A stretch of DNA of 16,667 bases from Dunaliella salina (taxonomy: Eukaryota; Chlorophyta; Chlorophyceae; Chlamydomonadales; Dunaliellaceae), in the NCBI GenBank assembly GCA_002284615.2, contig MU069907.1, positions 183,549 to 200,215 of the forward strand. Reading direction: 5' to 3'. Shown here in pieces: positions 7,345 through 14,746 of the stretch. Below the pieces are notes generated by a model. That model ran no database searches and was not told where the DNA came from. It saw nothing but the letters and a program-made list of their open reading frames with translations. Made by a program: the position numbers and the translations under genes. The number at the start of each line of letters is the position of its first letter. Position 1 is the stretch's first letter.

Positions 7345-7601
7345 TGTGGCCTGGGGTTAGGCAGGCTGGTGACGAAAAAACTCTGCTGATTTGTGTGCCT
7401 CTGTGCTCTTTTGTGTGGCTGCAGGGTGGCGTCCTGTCTGTTGTTTACTGGGATTAGCACTACAAAGCTGGGGGCGTTCGAAACTCTCAGCTGATGATTG
7501 CTCATTCACACTGTTTTTGGTGCGCATTCGCTTGCGGCTGCAGAGCGGCATCACGTCTGTCCCAGAGCCTGGCACTGCCGCGAACGGACGCGACCAGCAG
7601 T
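7345..7601 (+). other. Upstream of the 7602 exon, promoter or 5' UTR candidate
   Basis: The frame of the 7602 exon is open back to 7494, so translation could start earlier. I see no clear TATA box or other element. The region is mixed-composition with several TTTGTGTGGC motifs left over from the adjacent repeat. Confidence 0.25.
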
Positions 7602-7944
7602 ATGCAGCAGGGGCCTAGCTATGCGTCTAGCAACGCTTCCGGTGGGGGCGGTATGGGTGGCCGCACAGGCAGTGGCAGCAGCACCAGTGGCTACAGCAGG
7701 AATGGCACGGGCACCACGAGCAGCGGTACTGGCACTACCACCATTGATGTGGAGAGCGGGCCCGCCTCTACTCCCCCCTCCAGCCTGAAGCCGGAGCTAA
7801 TCAGCAACAATGGCAGCAATGGGCAGGCTGTGACCCTGAAGCCCACGTCAGTGTTGAAGGAAGAGAAGAGCAGCACGAAAGGGATGCCCCCGGCGCTGCC
7901 AAAAGGCAAATACCCGGCCTACACGGAGCCCAGCTGGTTACCAG
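7602..7944 (+). CDS. Likely first coding exon, low-complexity N-terminus, unknown protein
   Basis: ATG at 7602 has A at -3 and opens a frame of 114 codons ending at CAG|GTAAAC (donor GT at 7945), leaving phase 1. The product begins MQQGPSYASSNASGGGG and is a Gly/Ser/Thr-rich, probably disordered segment (residues 1-55). A Pro/Ser stretch follows, then a more ordered end, KGKYPAYTEPSWLPG. GC-rich codons distinguish it from the surrounding repeats. The downstream exon was not identified, and the following kilobase is repetitive. Regulators and signalling proteins often have such N-termini, but no family can be named. An earlier Met at 7494 in the same frame is possible and less likely. Confidence 0.5.
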
Positions 7945-8345
7945 GTAAACTGGGAAGGCGGCTGCACCGTTACCTCCTTTTACTCATGAGTATCGAATGG
8001 TATGGTGGTGGAGCATCCAAACTGCAAGCTGCAATCCACCAGGTAAGTTGGGACCCAGGCTGCGGTGTTACCTCCCTTGAGATTGCATTGGTATCTCCTT
8101 TCACTTGTAAGAATTAAATTGTATGGCAGTGCATCCAAGTAGATGTGCAAGCATCTGCCATTCATCAGGTGAGGTGCAATTCAATCTGCATTTTCACGTT
8201 CTTGACGCTCATCGTATGAAGCATGTTGGTGGTGCGTCCAAACCGCAAGCCGTCGTTCATCAGGTGGGGTGCAACTCATACTGCATTACTTCCAACAAAA
8301 TTGGGAGAGTGTTTAGACCCCTTGCTGAGGGACAGCAGGTGCATC
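7930..8345 (+). repeat. ~100-bp degenerate tandem array with donor-like ends
   Basis: Units share GGTGG(A/T)GC(A/G)TCCAAAC, GCAAGC and CA(C/T)CAGGT(A/G)(A/G)G. The CAG|GT junctions fall at 7945, 8043, 8169 and 8264, giving spacings of 98, 126 and 95 bases. The first junction is the presumed donor of the 7602 exon. The next ones keep the donor-like form (GTAAGT, GTGAGG, GTGGGG). It looks like successive duplication of an exon-intron border. Confidence 0.75.
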
Positions 8346-8348
8346 ATA

Positions 8349-8520
8349 CACATGCGGCTCTCGGTTGCTCATGCCTTGGATTCTCTTGCTCTTGATCTCC
8401 CTTGCCTTGACCTCTCTTGCTCTTGATCTCTTGCCGCACATGAGGCTCTTGGTTGCTCATGCCTTGGATTCTCTCGCTCTTGAACTCCCTCGCCTTCATC
8501 TCTCTTGCCTTGCACACGCG
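8349..8520 (+). repeat. 88-bp tandem duplication, Cys/Leu-type CTCTTG motif
   Basis: CACATG(C/A)GGCTCT(C/T)GGTTGC starts at 8349 and 8437 (88-bp spacing) and runs on as GCTCATGCCTTGGATTCTCT. Inside each copy, CTCTTGCTCTTGATCTC-like pieces of about 24 bp recur, so the array is nested. The strong pyrimidine bias on the plus strand explains the open Arg/Glu/Lys-rich frames on the minus strand. Confidence 0.85.
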
Positions 8521-8583
8521 AGGCCTTTGAGTTGAGGGAGAGGGGGTGGGCAGTCGCGCTTGCTTTACTGGCATGTGACCGAG

Positions 8584-8925
8584 TGCATGCATGAGGCGTT
8601 TGCATGCATGTGACCGATTGCATGCATGTGACCGTCTGCATGCATGGGGTCGATTGCATGCATGGGACCGATTGCATGCATGGGACCGATTGCATGCATG
8701 GGGTCGATTGCATGCATGGGACCAATTGCATGCATGGGGTCGATTGCATGCATGGGACCGATTGCATGCATGGGACCAATTGCATGCATGGGGTCGATTG
8801 CATGCATGGGACCGACTGCATGCATGGGACCAATTGCATGCATGGGGCAGATTGCATGCATGTGACCGATTGCATGCATGGGGCAGATTGCATGCATGGG
8901 ACCGATTGCATGCATGGGGCCAAAG
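8584..8925 (+). repeat. 18-bp minisatellite, 19 copies
   Basis: The unit is TGCATGCAT plus a 9-base spacer such as GGGACCGAT, GGGGTCGAT, GGGACCAAT, GGGGCAGAT or GTGACCGAT. Starts fall at 8584, 8601 and then every 18 bases to 8907. Only the first interval (17) breaks register. Spacers at 8727-8834 follow a three-unit order (GTC-GAT, ACC-GA(T/C), ACC-AAT) twice, a 54-bp higher-order repeat. Because 18 is a multiple of three and no unit holds a stop, all six frames are open here, so coding cannot be inferred from openness. Confidence 0.97.
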
Positions 8926-9480
8926 GGATAGGAAACCAGCATGGGGGAACTGGGATAGAAGACGCCATAAGCTAGGAAATAGACTCGCACAGCACCAGGC
9001 ACTGCGTGTATGTTGTGTCCAGCCTCAACCCACAGTGCTGGTCCTGGCCACAGACCCGAATCCAAGTCCCCAAAGCCCACTCCACCCTCAGATCTGGAGT
9101 CCCCCCTGCGTCACAGCTGCCAAACCCATTCTTGCTCCCACTGCCACCCTCTTTGCTGCTGCTGCCTGCCTTCCTCACGCAAATGCTCTCCTCACTGCCC
9201 TCTTCTTCTTCTGACGCACGCTCACCCCTTTCGGTGCACACGCCCCTGCTCGCGAATGTGTGCTTGTGTTTGCTTGCTCCCCTGCTCTCCATGCTGGAAC
9301 CCTCCATAGCTGCCACATAGCTGCCTTTGCTGCTGAAGAGGGGGGGGGGGGAGGCTGCCCAAGGGCCCATAGCTGCTGTTGCTTTAGGTTGCCCATGCAT
9401 GCTCACTGCCTCACTCAACCCAAGCAAAAATGAATTTCCACTGCACCACACACATACACACGCGCTCTGCCCTAAGTGCA
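8926..9480. other. Low-complexity sequence, no gene supported
   Basis: The plus strand is pyrimidine-rich (CTGCTGCTGCCTGCC, CTCTTCTTCTTCTG), and a G12 run lies at 9340-9351. A 204-codon minus frame (9586-8972) crosses it and is Ser/Glu/Gly-rich through most of its length, which is what such bias produces by itself. I do not call it a gene. Confidence 0.35.
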
Positions 9481-9495
9481 TTTTTTTCCCCCAGC

Positions 9496-9617
9496 AGCAC
9501 TTCCGCGCTATCTTCCGAAACACATGTTGCCAGAGGATAACTCCTTTGAAGCGTCGGTTAAGCTCTTTTGCGGTAATCTTTATCAAATGTGACCATGCCC
9601 TCCACTTATTCTAAAAA
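9496..9617 (+). CDS. Weak candidate exon after a strong acceptor-like site
   Basis: TTTTTTTCCCCCAG ending at 9495 is an excellent acceptor-like sequence. The plus frame that follows reads QHFRAIFRNTCCQR and runs to a stop near 9614. It could be a downstream exon of the gene starting at 7602, but neither the donor side nor a protein family supports this. It may be a chance pyrimidine tract. Confidence 0.15.
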
Positions 9618-9895
9618 GTGTCCTTTTCATTAAGGAACTGTGAAAACTGGAGAACCCCAGAACGCTCTCCTTCACATCACCCCAAATTGGTTCACAGCTC
9701 CACCCAGACATAATCACTCCTGAATTTTTTCTAGCCCCAATACACGCCCCAAGCTACCACAGCGACACTGGGGGTTGTATGATTAATTAAATAATTATTG
9801 AGGCACCTCATAATATGGGATGACTTATAAAATTACTTTTTTCAAGGGCTCGTAAAAGGTGCGGGTTTGTATTAAGCAATTAGTAAGGCTGCATA
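9618..9895. other. A/T-rich intergenic sequence
   Basis: This is a locally A/T-rich stretch (for example GATTAATTAAATAATTATTG at 9780) with no coding frame of interest and no repeat detected. Confidence 0.4.
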
Positions 9896-9954
9896 ATGCA
9901 GCCACATGTCCCTAGGGGCAAACAACCCTGTTTGACATGGGAGCTGCCAAGTAT

Positions 9955-10205
9955 GCAAGATGTGGCAGCTGAGGCTGCTGCGGGTGTGGGGGAAGCAGTG
10001 CAGGCAGGGGAAGCGCGCTTGGAGGAGCTTGCAGGTATTGTTCAGGACTTCATGGATCCCACTGCTCAGGGCGAGGGGACAGGCAGGGGCAGGGGCAGGA
10101 GCAAGGGCAAGAGGGGCAAGGAAGGGCTTCCGCTGGAAGTTCCAGGAACCGATGGAGGTGTCCGAGGTCACCACGGAATCCTCAGATGGAGAGGTGGAAG
10201 AGTAG
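9955..10205 (+). pseudogene. Gly/Arg-rich to acidic C-terminal remnant with a frameshift
   Basis: One plus frame reads MQDVAAEAAAGVGEAVQAG, then EARLEELAGIVQDFMDP, then a Gly/Arg/Lys-rich stretch (GRGRGRSKGKRGK). Near 10110 the coding-like signal moves to another plus frame, which reads GFRWKFQEPMEVSEVTT and ends in the acidic SSDGEVEE with TAG at 10203-10205. This order (helical segment, basic tract, acidic tail) looks like one protein C-terminus broken by an indel in the G/A-rich tract, or by a short intron. GATGTGGCAG (to about 9969) could be an acceptor. I do not recognise the protein. It may be a retroelement or nuclear-protein fragment. Confidence 0.35.
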
Positions 10206-10303
10206 AGACAAAGAGCCCATGTTTGGGTCGCAAAAAGGCAGGGATTCGCAAACTTTGACTTGTTTTGGTGGACCTCGAAAACCCTTAATGCTCGCAAATT
10301 AAT

Positions 10304-10591
10304 TCATGAAATTATTTTGGGACATAGTAATAAATCAGTGTCGTAAAATTTAAGTGTTGCTGAGGCAGCATCCTGCAATTTGGGTCGATGGTGCATTACC
10401 AGATGGGGGTCACTGACGTGTGGGACTCCGGAGGCTTTACCTCCAGCATCCATGCATGTCCTAAATTTGTCAAGGCTAAGAAGTCGTCGTAGTAAACACC
10501 TACACTTAACTTCCGGGGACATCCAAACGTATCTGAGGTATGGCCAGTTCAAGATCAGGTGAAGCACGTTGAGTCCCGCAAACGCCAACAA
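10304..10591 (-). CDS. Weak hypothetical ORF
   Basis: This is a 95-codon minus frame beginning MLAFAGLNVLHLILNWPYL and ending in PKIIS. The N-terminal 20 residues are hydrophobic, like a membrane segment or signal. The rest (EVKCRCLLRRLLSLDKF, PHLVMHHRPKLQDA) is compositionally plausible but matches nothing I know. It has no clear context and could be open by chance. Confidence 0.18.
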   Translation of the reverse strand: MLAFAGLNVLHLILNWPYLRYVWMSPEVKCRCLLRRLLSLDKFRTCMDAGGKASGVPHVSDPHLVMHHRPKLQDAASATLKFYDTDLLLCPKIIS

Positions 10592-10606
10592 CCTAACATG
10601 TTTGTG

Positions 10607-11298
10607 AGATGAGAGTTTCCATCAGTGTGACTGTGAAGGAGTGGTCCACCTTAGATGCAAGTGCCCGTTCAGCTAAGTATTTACTCCACATTTTCTACTT
10701 ATTGCGCCAAAAATGTGACGCACTAGAAGGTCACCAGGGTCCTGAGCAAATCAGGGGGGAAATATTGTTGCAGCTTCACCTCTGGTTGACCACATTCCTT
10801 CTCTGATGCTCGCTAAAGTATTTCTTTAGATCGTGGTTCATATGGCTGTGACGTGGGAGGATCTGGGTCTCAACTTGGCCTGGGAAAGTGTGAGACCCGG
10901 CTCCCAGCCATGGTGCAGGGCACACTGATGTGGTTCCATTAGTACTCCTTATCAAATCTCATGGTGCCAATTGACATTGAAAATTGAAACCCTTATCCTT
11001 GAACTGCATGAAGCCGATTGACCTCACTCCCGGACCTCAACGGGGTGTCTGTCCTTCATCCCCACGCCCATTTGTGGGCACTTATTTCCAAACTTTAGAT
11101 GTGAATCGTCCCACTTGCACAGAAAGAAAAACACAGACCTGCACAAATGTTTGTGCCCTGGAAGCTCCAACACGCTCAGACAGGTTTGTCAGTTAAAACA
11201 AATGGTGACCCTTCTCTAATATACTACTTATACGGTATTTGTGGACAGGTGATCGAGAGCTGGACACTTCTGAAGGTCCAGAAGGGAGCAAGAATTCG
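10607..11298. other. Unassigned sequence
   Basis: About 700 bases show no repeat and no recognisable product. Short plus frames at 10609-10806 and 10984-11196 are open but have no features I can interpret. Confidence 0.35.
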
Positions 11299-11516
11299 AG
11301 TGTCGGCACATTAGTCAAAAGGATATTGCGGGTAAGAGTATAGGGTGGGTAGGGTGGGTAAAGGGTGGGCACATGAGACAAAAGGATATTGCAGGTAAGA
11401 GTAAAGATTATTATTGTATTGCTTGTAAGAGTACAAATTATTATTATTATTATTATTATATTGTCATTATTGGAGTGTGGGCACATAAGTCAAAAAGGTA
11501 TCGCGGGTAAGAGTAC
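11299..11516 (+). repeat. Degenerate repeat cluster with GTAAGAGT motif, G4 and (ATT)n
   Basis: GGCACAT(T/A/G)AG.CAAAA.GGTAT-type blocks start near 11303, 11368 and 11480, each followed by GC(A/G)GGTAAGAGTA. GTAAGAG occurs at 11332, 11395, 11424 and 11507 (spacings 63, 29, 83). Between them lie the G-rich tract at 11343-11369 and seven ATT units at 11437-11457. The GTAAGAG motif has the form of a splice donor on the plus strand, but no plus-strand exon was recognised beside it. Confidence 0.75.
11343..11369 (+). other. G-quadruplex motif
   Basis: Six GGG runs lie at 11343, 11347, 11352, 11356, 11363 and 11367, with loops of 1, 2, 1, 4 and 1 bases. Four runs within 16 bases satisfy the usual G3 rule with very short loops, so a stable parallel quadruplex is expected on this strand. 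Confidence 0.85.
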
Positions 11517-11733
11517 AGAACATTATTTCCCTCATCATCGTCATCCTTTGTCGACTGATCCTGTTTGAAAATGTGGCCCTGAGCCGCGGCATCATCAGGA
11601 CCGACACCAGGGCCACTTCTTCGACGACACGCTTGTCGGGAGCCAAATCCACTTTGCGCGCCAGGAGCCACTGCATCAGCATGAGGGCCAACACCAGGGC
11701 CACTTCTTCGATGGCGCGCTTGTTAGGAGCTAC
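11480..11733 (-). CDS. Candidate exon(s) with 29-residue repeat, unknown protein
   Basis: GTGAATGTAG on the minus strand (AG at plus 11734-11735) is a plausible acceptor. The frame then reads APNKRAIEEVALVLALMLM and, after a short link (QWLLARKV), a second copy DLAPDKRVVEEVALVSVLM. The two copies are 87 bases (29 codons) apart and in the same frame. The segment is hydrophobic with charged spacers, possibly membrane-associated helices. After about residue 60 the frame enters a Met/Arg-rich, less coding-like tail towards 11480, so the true 3' border probably lies near 11560. It probably belongs with the coding-like DNA upstream at 11803-12344. Confidence 0.4.
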
Positions 11734-11780
11734 ATTCACTTCATTTTATGTGGTGGATACTGCAACTGCTACTCCCTACA
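11606..11780. repeat. 87-bp tandem duplication
   Basis: ACCAGGGCCACTTCTTCGA begins at 11606 and 11693, 87 bases apart, and both copies continue as CG(A/C)..CGCTTGT(C/T)..GGAGC(C/T). The unit is a whole number of codons, and on the minus strand both copies encode KR(A/V)(I/V)EEVALV. Confidence 0.9.
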
Positions 11781-11802
11781 ATGACCATAAGGTGTTGCAT
11801 TA

Positions 11803-12344
11803 CCTGTCACCTCCAACATCACTGGCAAGGCAACGCGAGAGCTAACAGCCCTAGAACGCTTGTAAACAAGGACAGGGCCAACCCACACAAAAGGACGCAC
11901 TGTGCGAAACTTCATCGATGAGGACCTGTAGCGAGGCAGCGTGAAGGTGAAGGCTTCAAGGCCGCCTGTCTGCACAGCTTGGACGAGCCTATGCTCCGAC
12001 ACCAATATCGAACTTCCCCTTGATGTTAAAAGAAACGACGCACAGGCAGGCAGCTCTAGCATCGATGTAGGCATTGTAGTGCAGGTACAGGTATGCAACA
12101 CTGCAGTACCGGCGTCAAGTGCCAAACATTGTTTGCACGCTTCCTGTGATGCAGAGACGGGGAGCAGGAGCGCCGAAATGAGCAATGGGGGCAGGGACTG
12201 GACAGAGCCCTTCCTGAACGCGGCGGAGTGGGTGATGGCTGGCGGAGCGCGCATTGCGGCAGCTAGGACACCTGTGAACGCAAAGCCTAAGAAGTACAAG
12301 TAAGCTCGAAAGCGTGGTTGGCAAGTGTGATTTATCGGGCACAA
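11803..12344 (-). CDS. Candidate multi-exon coding region, unknown, partly hydrophobic
   Basis: A minus frame is open for about 180 codons before GACAG|GTAATG (donor GT at plus 11802-11803). It includes a likely membrane segment, AYLYFLGFAFTGVLAAAM (~12280-12240), and near its end a coding-like RTVRPFVWVGPVLVYKR. Between about 12105 and 11990 a different minus frame is more protein-like: after TACTGCAG it reads VAYLYLHYNAYIDARA and FNIKGKFDIGVGA, then stops. So the region probably holds two or more exons in different phases, or a frameshifted gene, and my single span is only an envelope. I know no family match. Together with 12346-12577 and 11480-11733 it suggests a minus-strand gene of at least 1.1 kb. 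Confidence 0.4.
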
Positions 12345-12345
12345 T

Positions 12346-12577
12346 GTAAATCCGCAGCTCGCTTTGTGCGCATCAGAGGGATGTGTTGCGCATGTGTGAG
12401 ATGCGTGATTCGTGACGCATCGGAGCCATCCACAGCTTCGTCCATTGTAGACAGCACCACGGCAGAAAAGGCATGCTCACGGGAGCTGGCATGCCAGGCT
12501 TTTGCTCTGCATGAAAGCTTGGAGAGCACGTTGGGCACCTTATAGACAAAAACCTGTCTCGGGTCGCAGTCTTTCAA
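12346..12577 (-). CDS. Candidate exon, possible NECAP-like start (weak)
   Basis: After GACAG on the minus strand (AG at about 12552) a frame reads VFVYKVPNVLSKLSC, then RAKAWHASS, next to a possible donor CCC|GTGAGC. In NECAP endocytic adaptors the N-terminal PH-like domain typically contains VYxxPPR..S..GxRAxxW, so the pattern is suggestive. The conserved continuation (the W-x-GRLR strand and the LED motif) is not visible here. Beyond the possible donor the frame stays open to about 12332 as AFSAVVLSTMDEAVDGSD. I treat this as an unknown exon, with the NECAP idea only as a hypothesis. Confidence 0.28.
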
Positions 12578-13790
12578 ACCACAGCTGGGAGTGATGTATC
12601 ATGCAAAGAGTGAGAGGAGTGGCGCAGAGTGTGGAACTGAGAGAGTGAGTCCTAAGAGTGAGGCCCCCAAAGGGAATGTCACGGAGGAGGTCTTTGTTCC
12701 CTTATGCAAGTGTGTGGCGAGCAGGATTTTCCACCTGCCAGCAGCTGGAGTATGCCTTGACGAAAGTGTGATTTAAAAGGATTAGGTAGGGCTTGCAGAA
12801 GACGCAGCAGAACTTGTTCTGGCAGACGAGGAAGCAAGGCCCTGGCTGCCCTGCCTGTGCTATTGTTTTGAGAAGAAAGATTGAGTCGCCACACACATGT
12901 GGTCACAAGGGACTCTGCCATGTTGGTAAGATTTGGAGCACGACCGTGTATAATTTGTGTAGCTAATTCGCAATGATGCGGGAGGAGGCATTGCCAATCA
13001 TGTCTCTTGTATTGAACAACGCGTCACAATATGTAGATGGGACACTGCATTTTAAGCACTCCTGCTCTAAATCGGCCATGCACACATTACTTTGCCTGAG
13101 GGTTTTTTTTTTTGAGAATCTCTGCTTTAATTCCGTTTCCCAGCTGTTGTGTGGAATCTTCCCTTCATAGACTTTTTTGTCGGAGGTATGCTGAAGTAAG
13201 GTAACAACTTCGCGGAACAGGCCAAACAGCCAGTATTTTAATTATGTACAGCTCTTGATCAATGCGCGTCAGTATAATTTTTTTTAGCGATGGATAATGT
13301 TGAATTTTTATGAAGGGATGCATATTCGGTGCGGAGTGCATTGACAAAGCCGAGATGGAGTGCATAGTGTGCGTACAATGGTGAAATTAAAACAACTTTC
13401 TATTGTATGGGTTGTGCAAAGGAGAGGTCAGGAGAGAGGGAAGGGGACAGATAACACATAAACAGGAAAGGGAGAGCTTTGCTGAGGACGGAAGCAAATG
13501 AAAAAAAAAAAAAAGGATCACTTAGCCCTATTTGCCTGCAGGGGCACATAAAAGAGAAATGCAGGAAAAGGGACTTGAGTAGAGGAGAAAAGTAGGGTAG
13601 GGAGAGCATTGCACATCAATCAGAGCATTTAAGGTAACGGGAGGTGAGAATTCATGGCTGTATTTGCCTATGGAGGCATATGAGATTATAAACAAGGTAG
13701 CATCACACTTGACACGTTGCATAACGAAAAGTCGAAACATAAGATAGCCTTATTCATGCCAGAAATAAGATGCTTTAAGAGGGGTGTGCA
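12578..13790. other. Gene-poor region with homopolymers
   Basis: About 1.2 kb have no supported gene. There is a T11 run at 13103-13113 and an A14 run near 13501-13514. A loose similarity links TATTTGCCTGCAGGGGCACATA (~13528) and TATTTGCCTATGGAGGCATATG (~13661), about 131 bases apart. At 13185-13235 the plus strand shows FAEQAKQPVF in one frame, faintly like a LINE C-terminus, but this is too short to call. Confidence 0.4.
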
Positions 13791-13799
13791 ATATTGAAT

Positions 13800-13925
13800 G
13801 ACTACTTGCGTTTCTTTTTGAATCAAAACAAGAACAAGCTTTAATGTTTTCATGAAGTCTGAACTTCTCCTTTTCTGCAAACAGGCTAATAATTAGTCAA
13901 TGTCAGGAGGCCTTCTTTTTCCTGT
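13800..13925 (+). mobile_element. Degenerate LINE 3'-end remnant
   Basis: The plus strand encodes LNDYLRFFLNQNKNKL, then after a stop FHEV and, shifted, FCKQANN. This parallels the LINE-A C-terminus (NQNNNELFPFIHG, then SFYEQANSQS) in order and spacing. DNA identity is visible at CAAACAGGCTAATAATTAGTCAATG against the 3905-3930 region of LINE-A. The conserved TTGTAACC end is not recognisable, so the copy is older or from a related subfamily. The left boundary is uncertain. Confidence 0.6.
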
Positions 13926-14363
13926 TATTATGTGTTTAAAGAAAAGAAGAGAAAAACTACACAGGCAGTGAAAACACTCACCACATCAATTAAGGAAAAG
14001 AAAGGTACCTAGGGCCGATGCACGGTATCCCCTTTTCCAGGAGAAGATGAGAAAAGAAGTTTATGGGGATCAGGAGGGTTACTGGCAGTAGCCCGTGCCT
14101 GACCTTGTTGATGAGAGTGGAAAGGAGTCGTCTTCAGAGCTCGTCTGGTGCTAGCAAGTTTGCAAGGTAAGGTTACATCGCTACATCCGCCTATGAGGGC
14201 AGTTGAGCATAAACAGACCTGGAACTAGACAAATTTTTGCTTGTGAGCACACATGCAACCCTTCGCGCAATTCTGATTGTCACAACTTCCTCATGCACAT
14301 ACAAAATGAAAATTTGTGCTTTCGCATCTGCAGCATCCCACAGTCCAGGTCTTCAGCAAGAGG
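13926..14363. other. Unassigned sequence
   Basis: This is A/G-rich sequence (AAAGAAAAGAAGAG at 13938) with no supported gene and no repeat other than weak purine tracts. Confidence 0.35.
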
Positions 14364-14430
14364 GCTTTCACGGCAGTTACCCATGGAAATGCTTTCATGG
14401 CAGCTACCCATGAAGGTGCTTTCAGCTGCA
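14364..14430 (+). repeat. 27-bp tandem repeat, 2.4 copies
   Basis: GCTTTCA(C/T)GGCAG(T/C)TACCCATG starts at 14364 and 14391, and a partial GCTTTCAGC copy starts at 14418. Both steps are exactly 27 bases (9 codons). Confidence 0.9.
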
Positions 14431-14474
14431 AGAAAACATCTGTGTCTCTGCACACCAAAAGGACATGAGCTTCA

Positions 14475-14746
14475 AGGTTACAATTGGCTTGGACCTTCAG
14501 CCAGGTTGTTTGGCTGTTCGGCCTGATGAACTGTTCCATCCATAGCATAAATATCCATGAAATTAGAAAAAAAACGATAAGTCTGCATTAGTTTGGTTCT
14601 GTAAGAAATGAAAGGCATCCTCAGAACTAGCCTGAATGTAGTATAAAGCGCCTATCTCATCCTGAAGAACTTTGTGAGCAGAGGGGAAATCAGAAAATAG
14701 AACATCTATTTTCTGATGTTCACAAGTCCTTCTAAGAGAACACACA
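14475..14746 (-). pseudogene. LINE-B ORF2, extreme C-terminus
   Basis: This piece starts at the target site with VCSLRRTCEHQKIDVLFSD, continues SAHKVLQDEIGALYYIQ and EDAFHFLQNQTNADLS, then meets a T8 run (plus A8 near 14567) where the frame shifts to NFMDIYAMDGTVHQ, ending GPSQL before TAA. The TAA lies inside TTGTAACCTT. It corresponds to the last ~90 residues of LINE-A (INQNNNELFPFIHG onwards). Confidence 0.85.
14740..14746 (+). repeat. Target-site duplication, left copy (REL element)
   Basis: ACACACA is present here and at 15737-15743. With one mismatch the duplication could be 10 bases (AGAACACACA against AGGACACACA). Confidence 0.75.

Noticed and set aside
8584..8925. CRISPR-like array of short repeats
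   Set aside because: Repeats are contiguous with 9-base near-identical spacers and a fixed 18-bp period. This is a minisatellite in a eukaryotic context, not a CRISPR.
8591..9214. Long open frames across the 18-bp minisatellite on both strands
   Set aside because: A stop-free unit of 18 bases leaves every frame open automatically, so openness is no evidence of a gene.
8972..9586. 204-codon open frame on the minus strand
   Set aside because: Most of it is Ser/Glu/Gly-rich translation of a pyrimidine-biased stretch, and it crosses a G12 run. It has no recognisable motif and no splice or promoter context.
14689..14717. Perfect 11-bp inverted repeat TCAGAAAATAG / CTATTTTCTGA with a 5-base loop
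   Set aside because: It lies inside the LINE-B coding sequence (HQKIDVLFSD) and not at an element boundary. It is A/T-rich and could arise by chance. I found no second copy to support a function.
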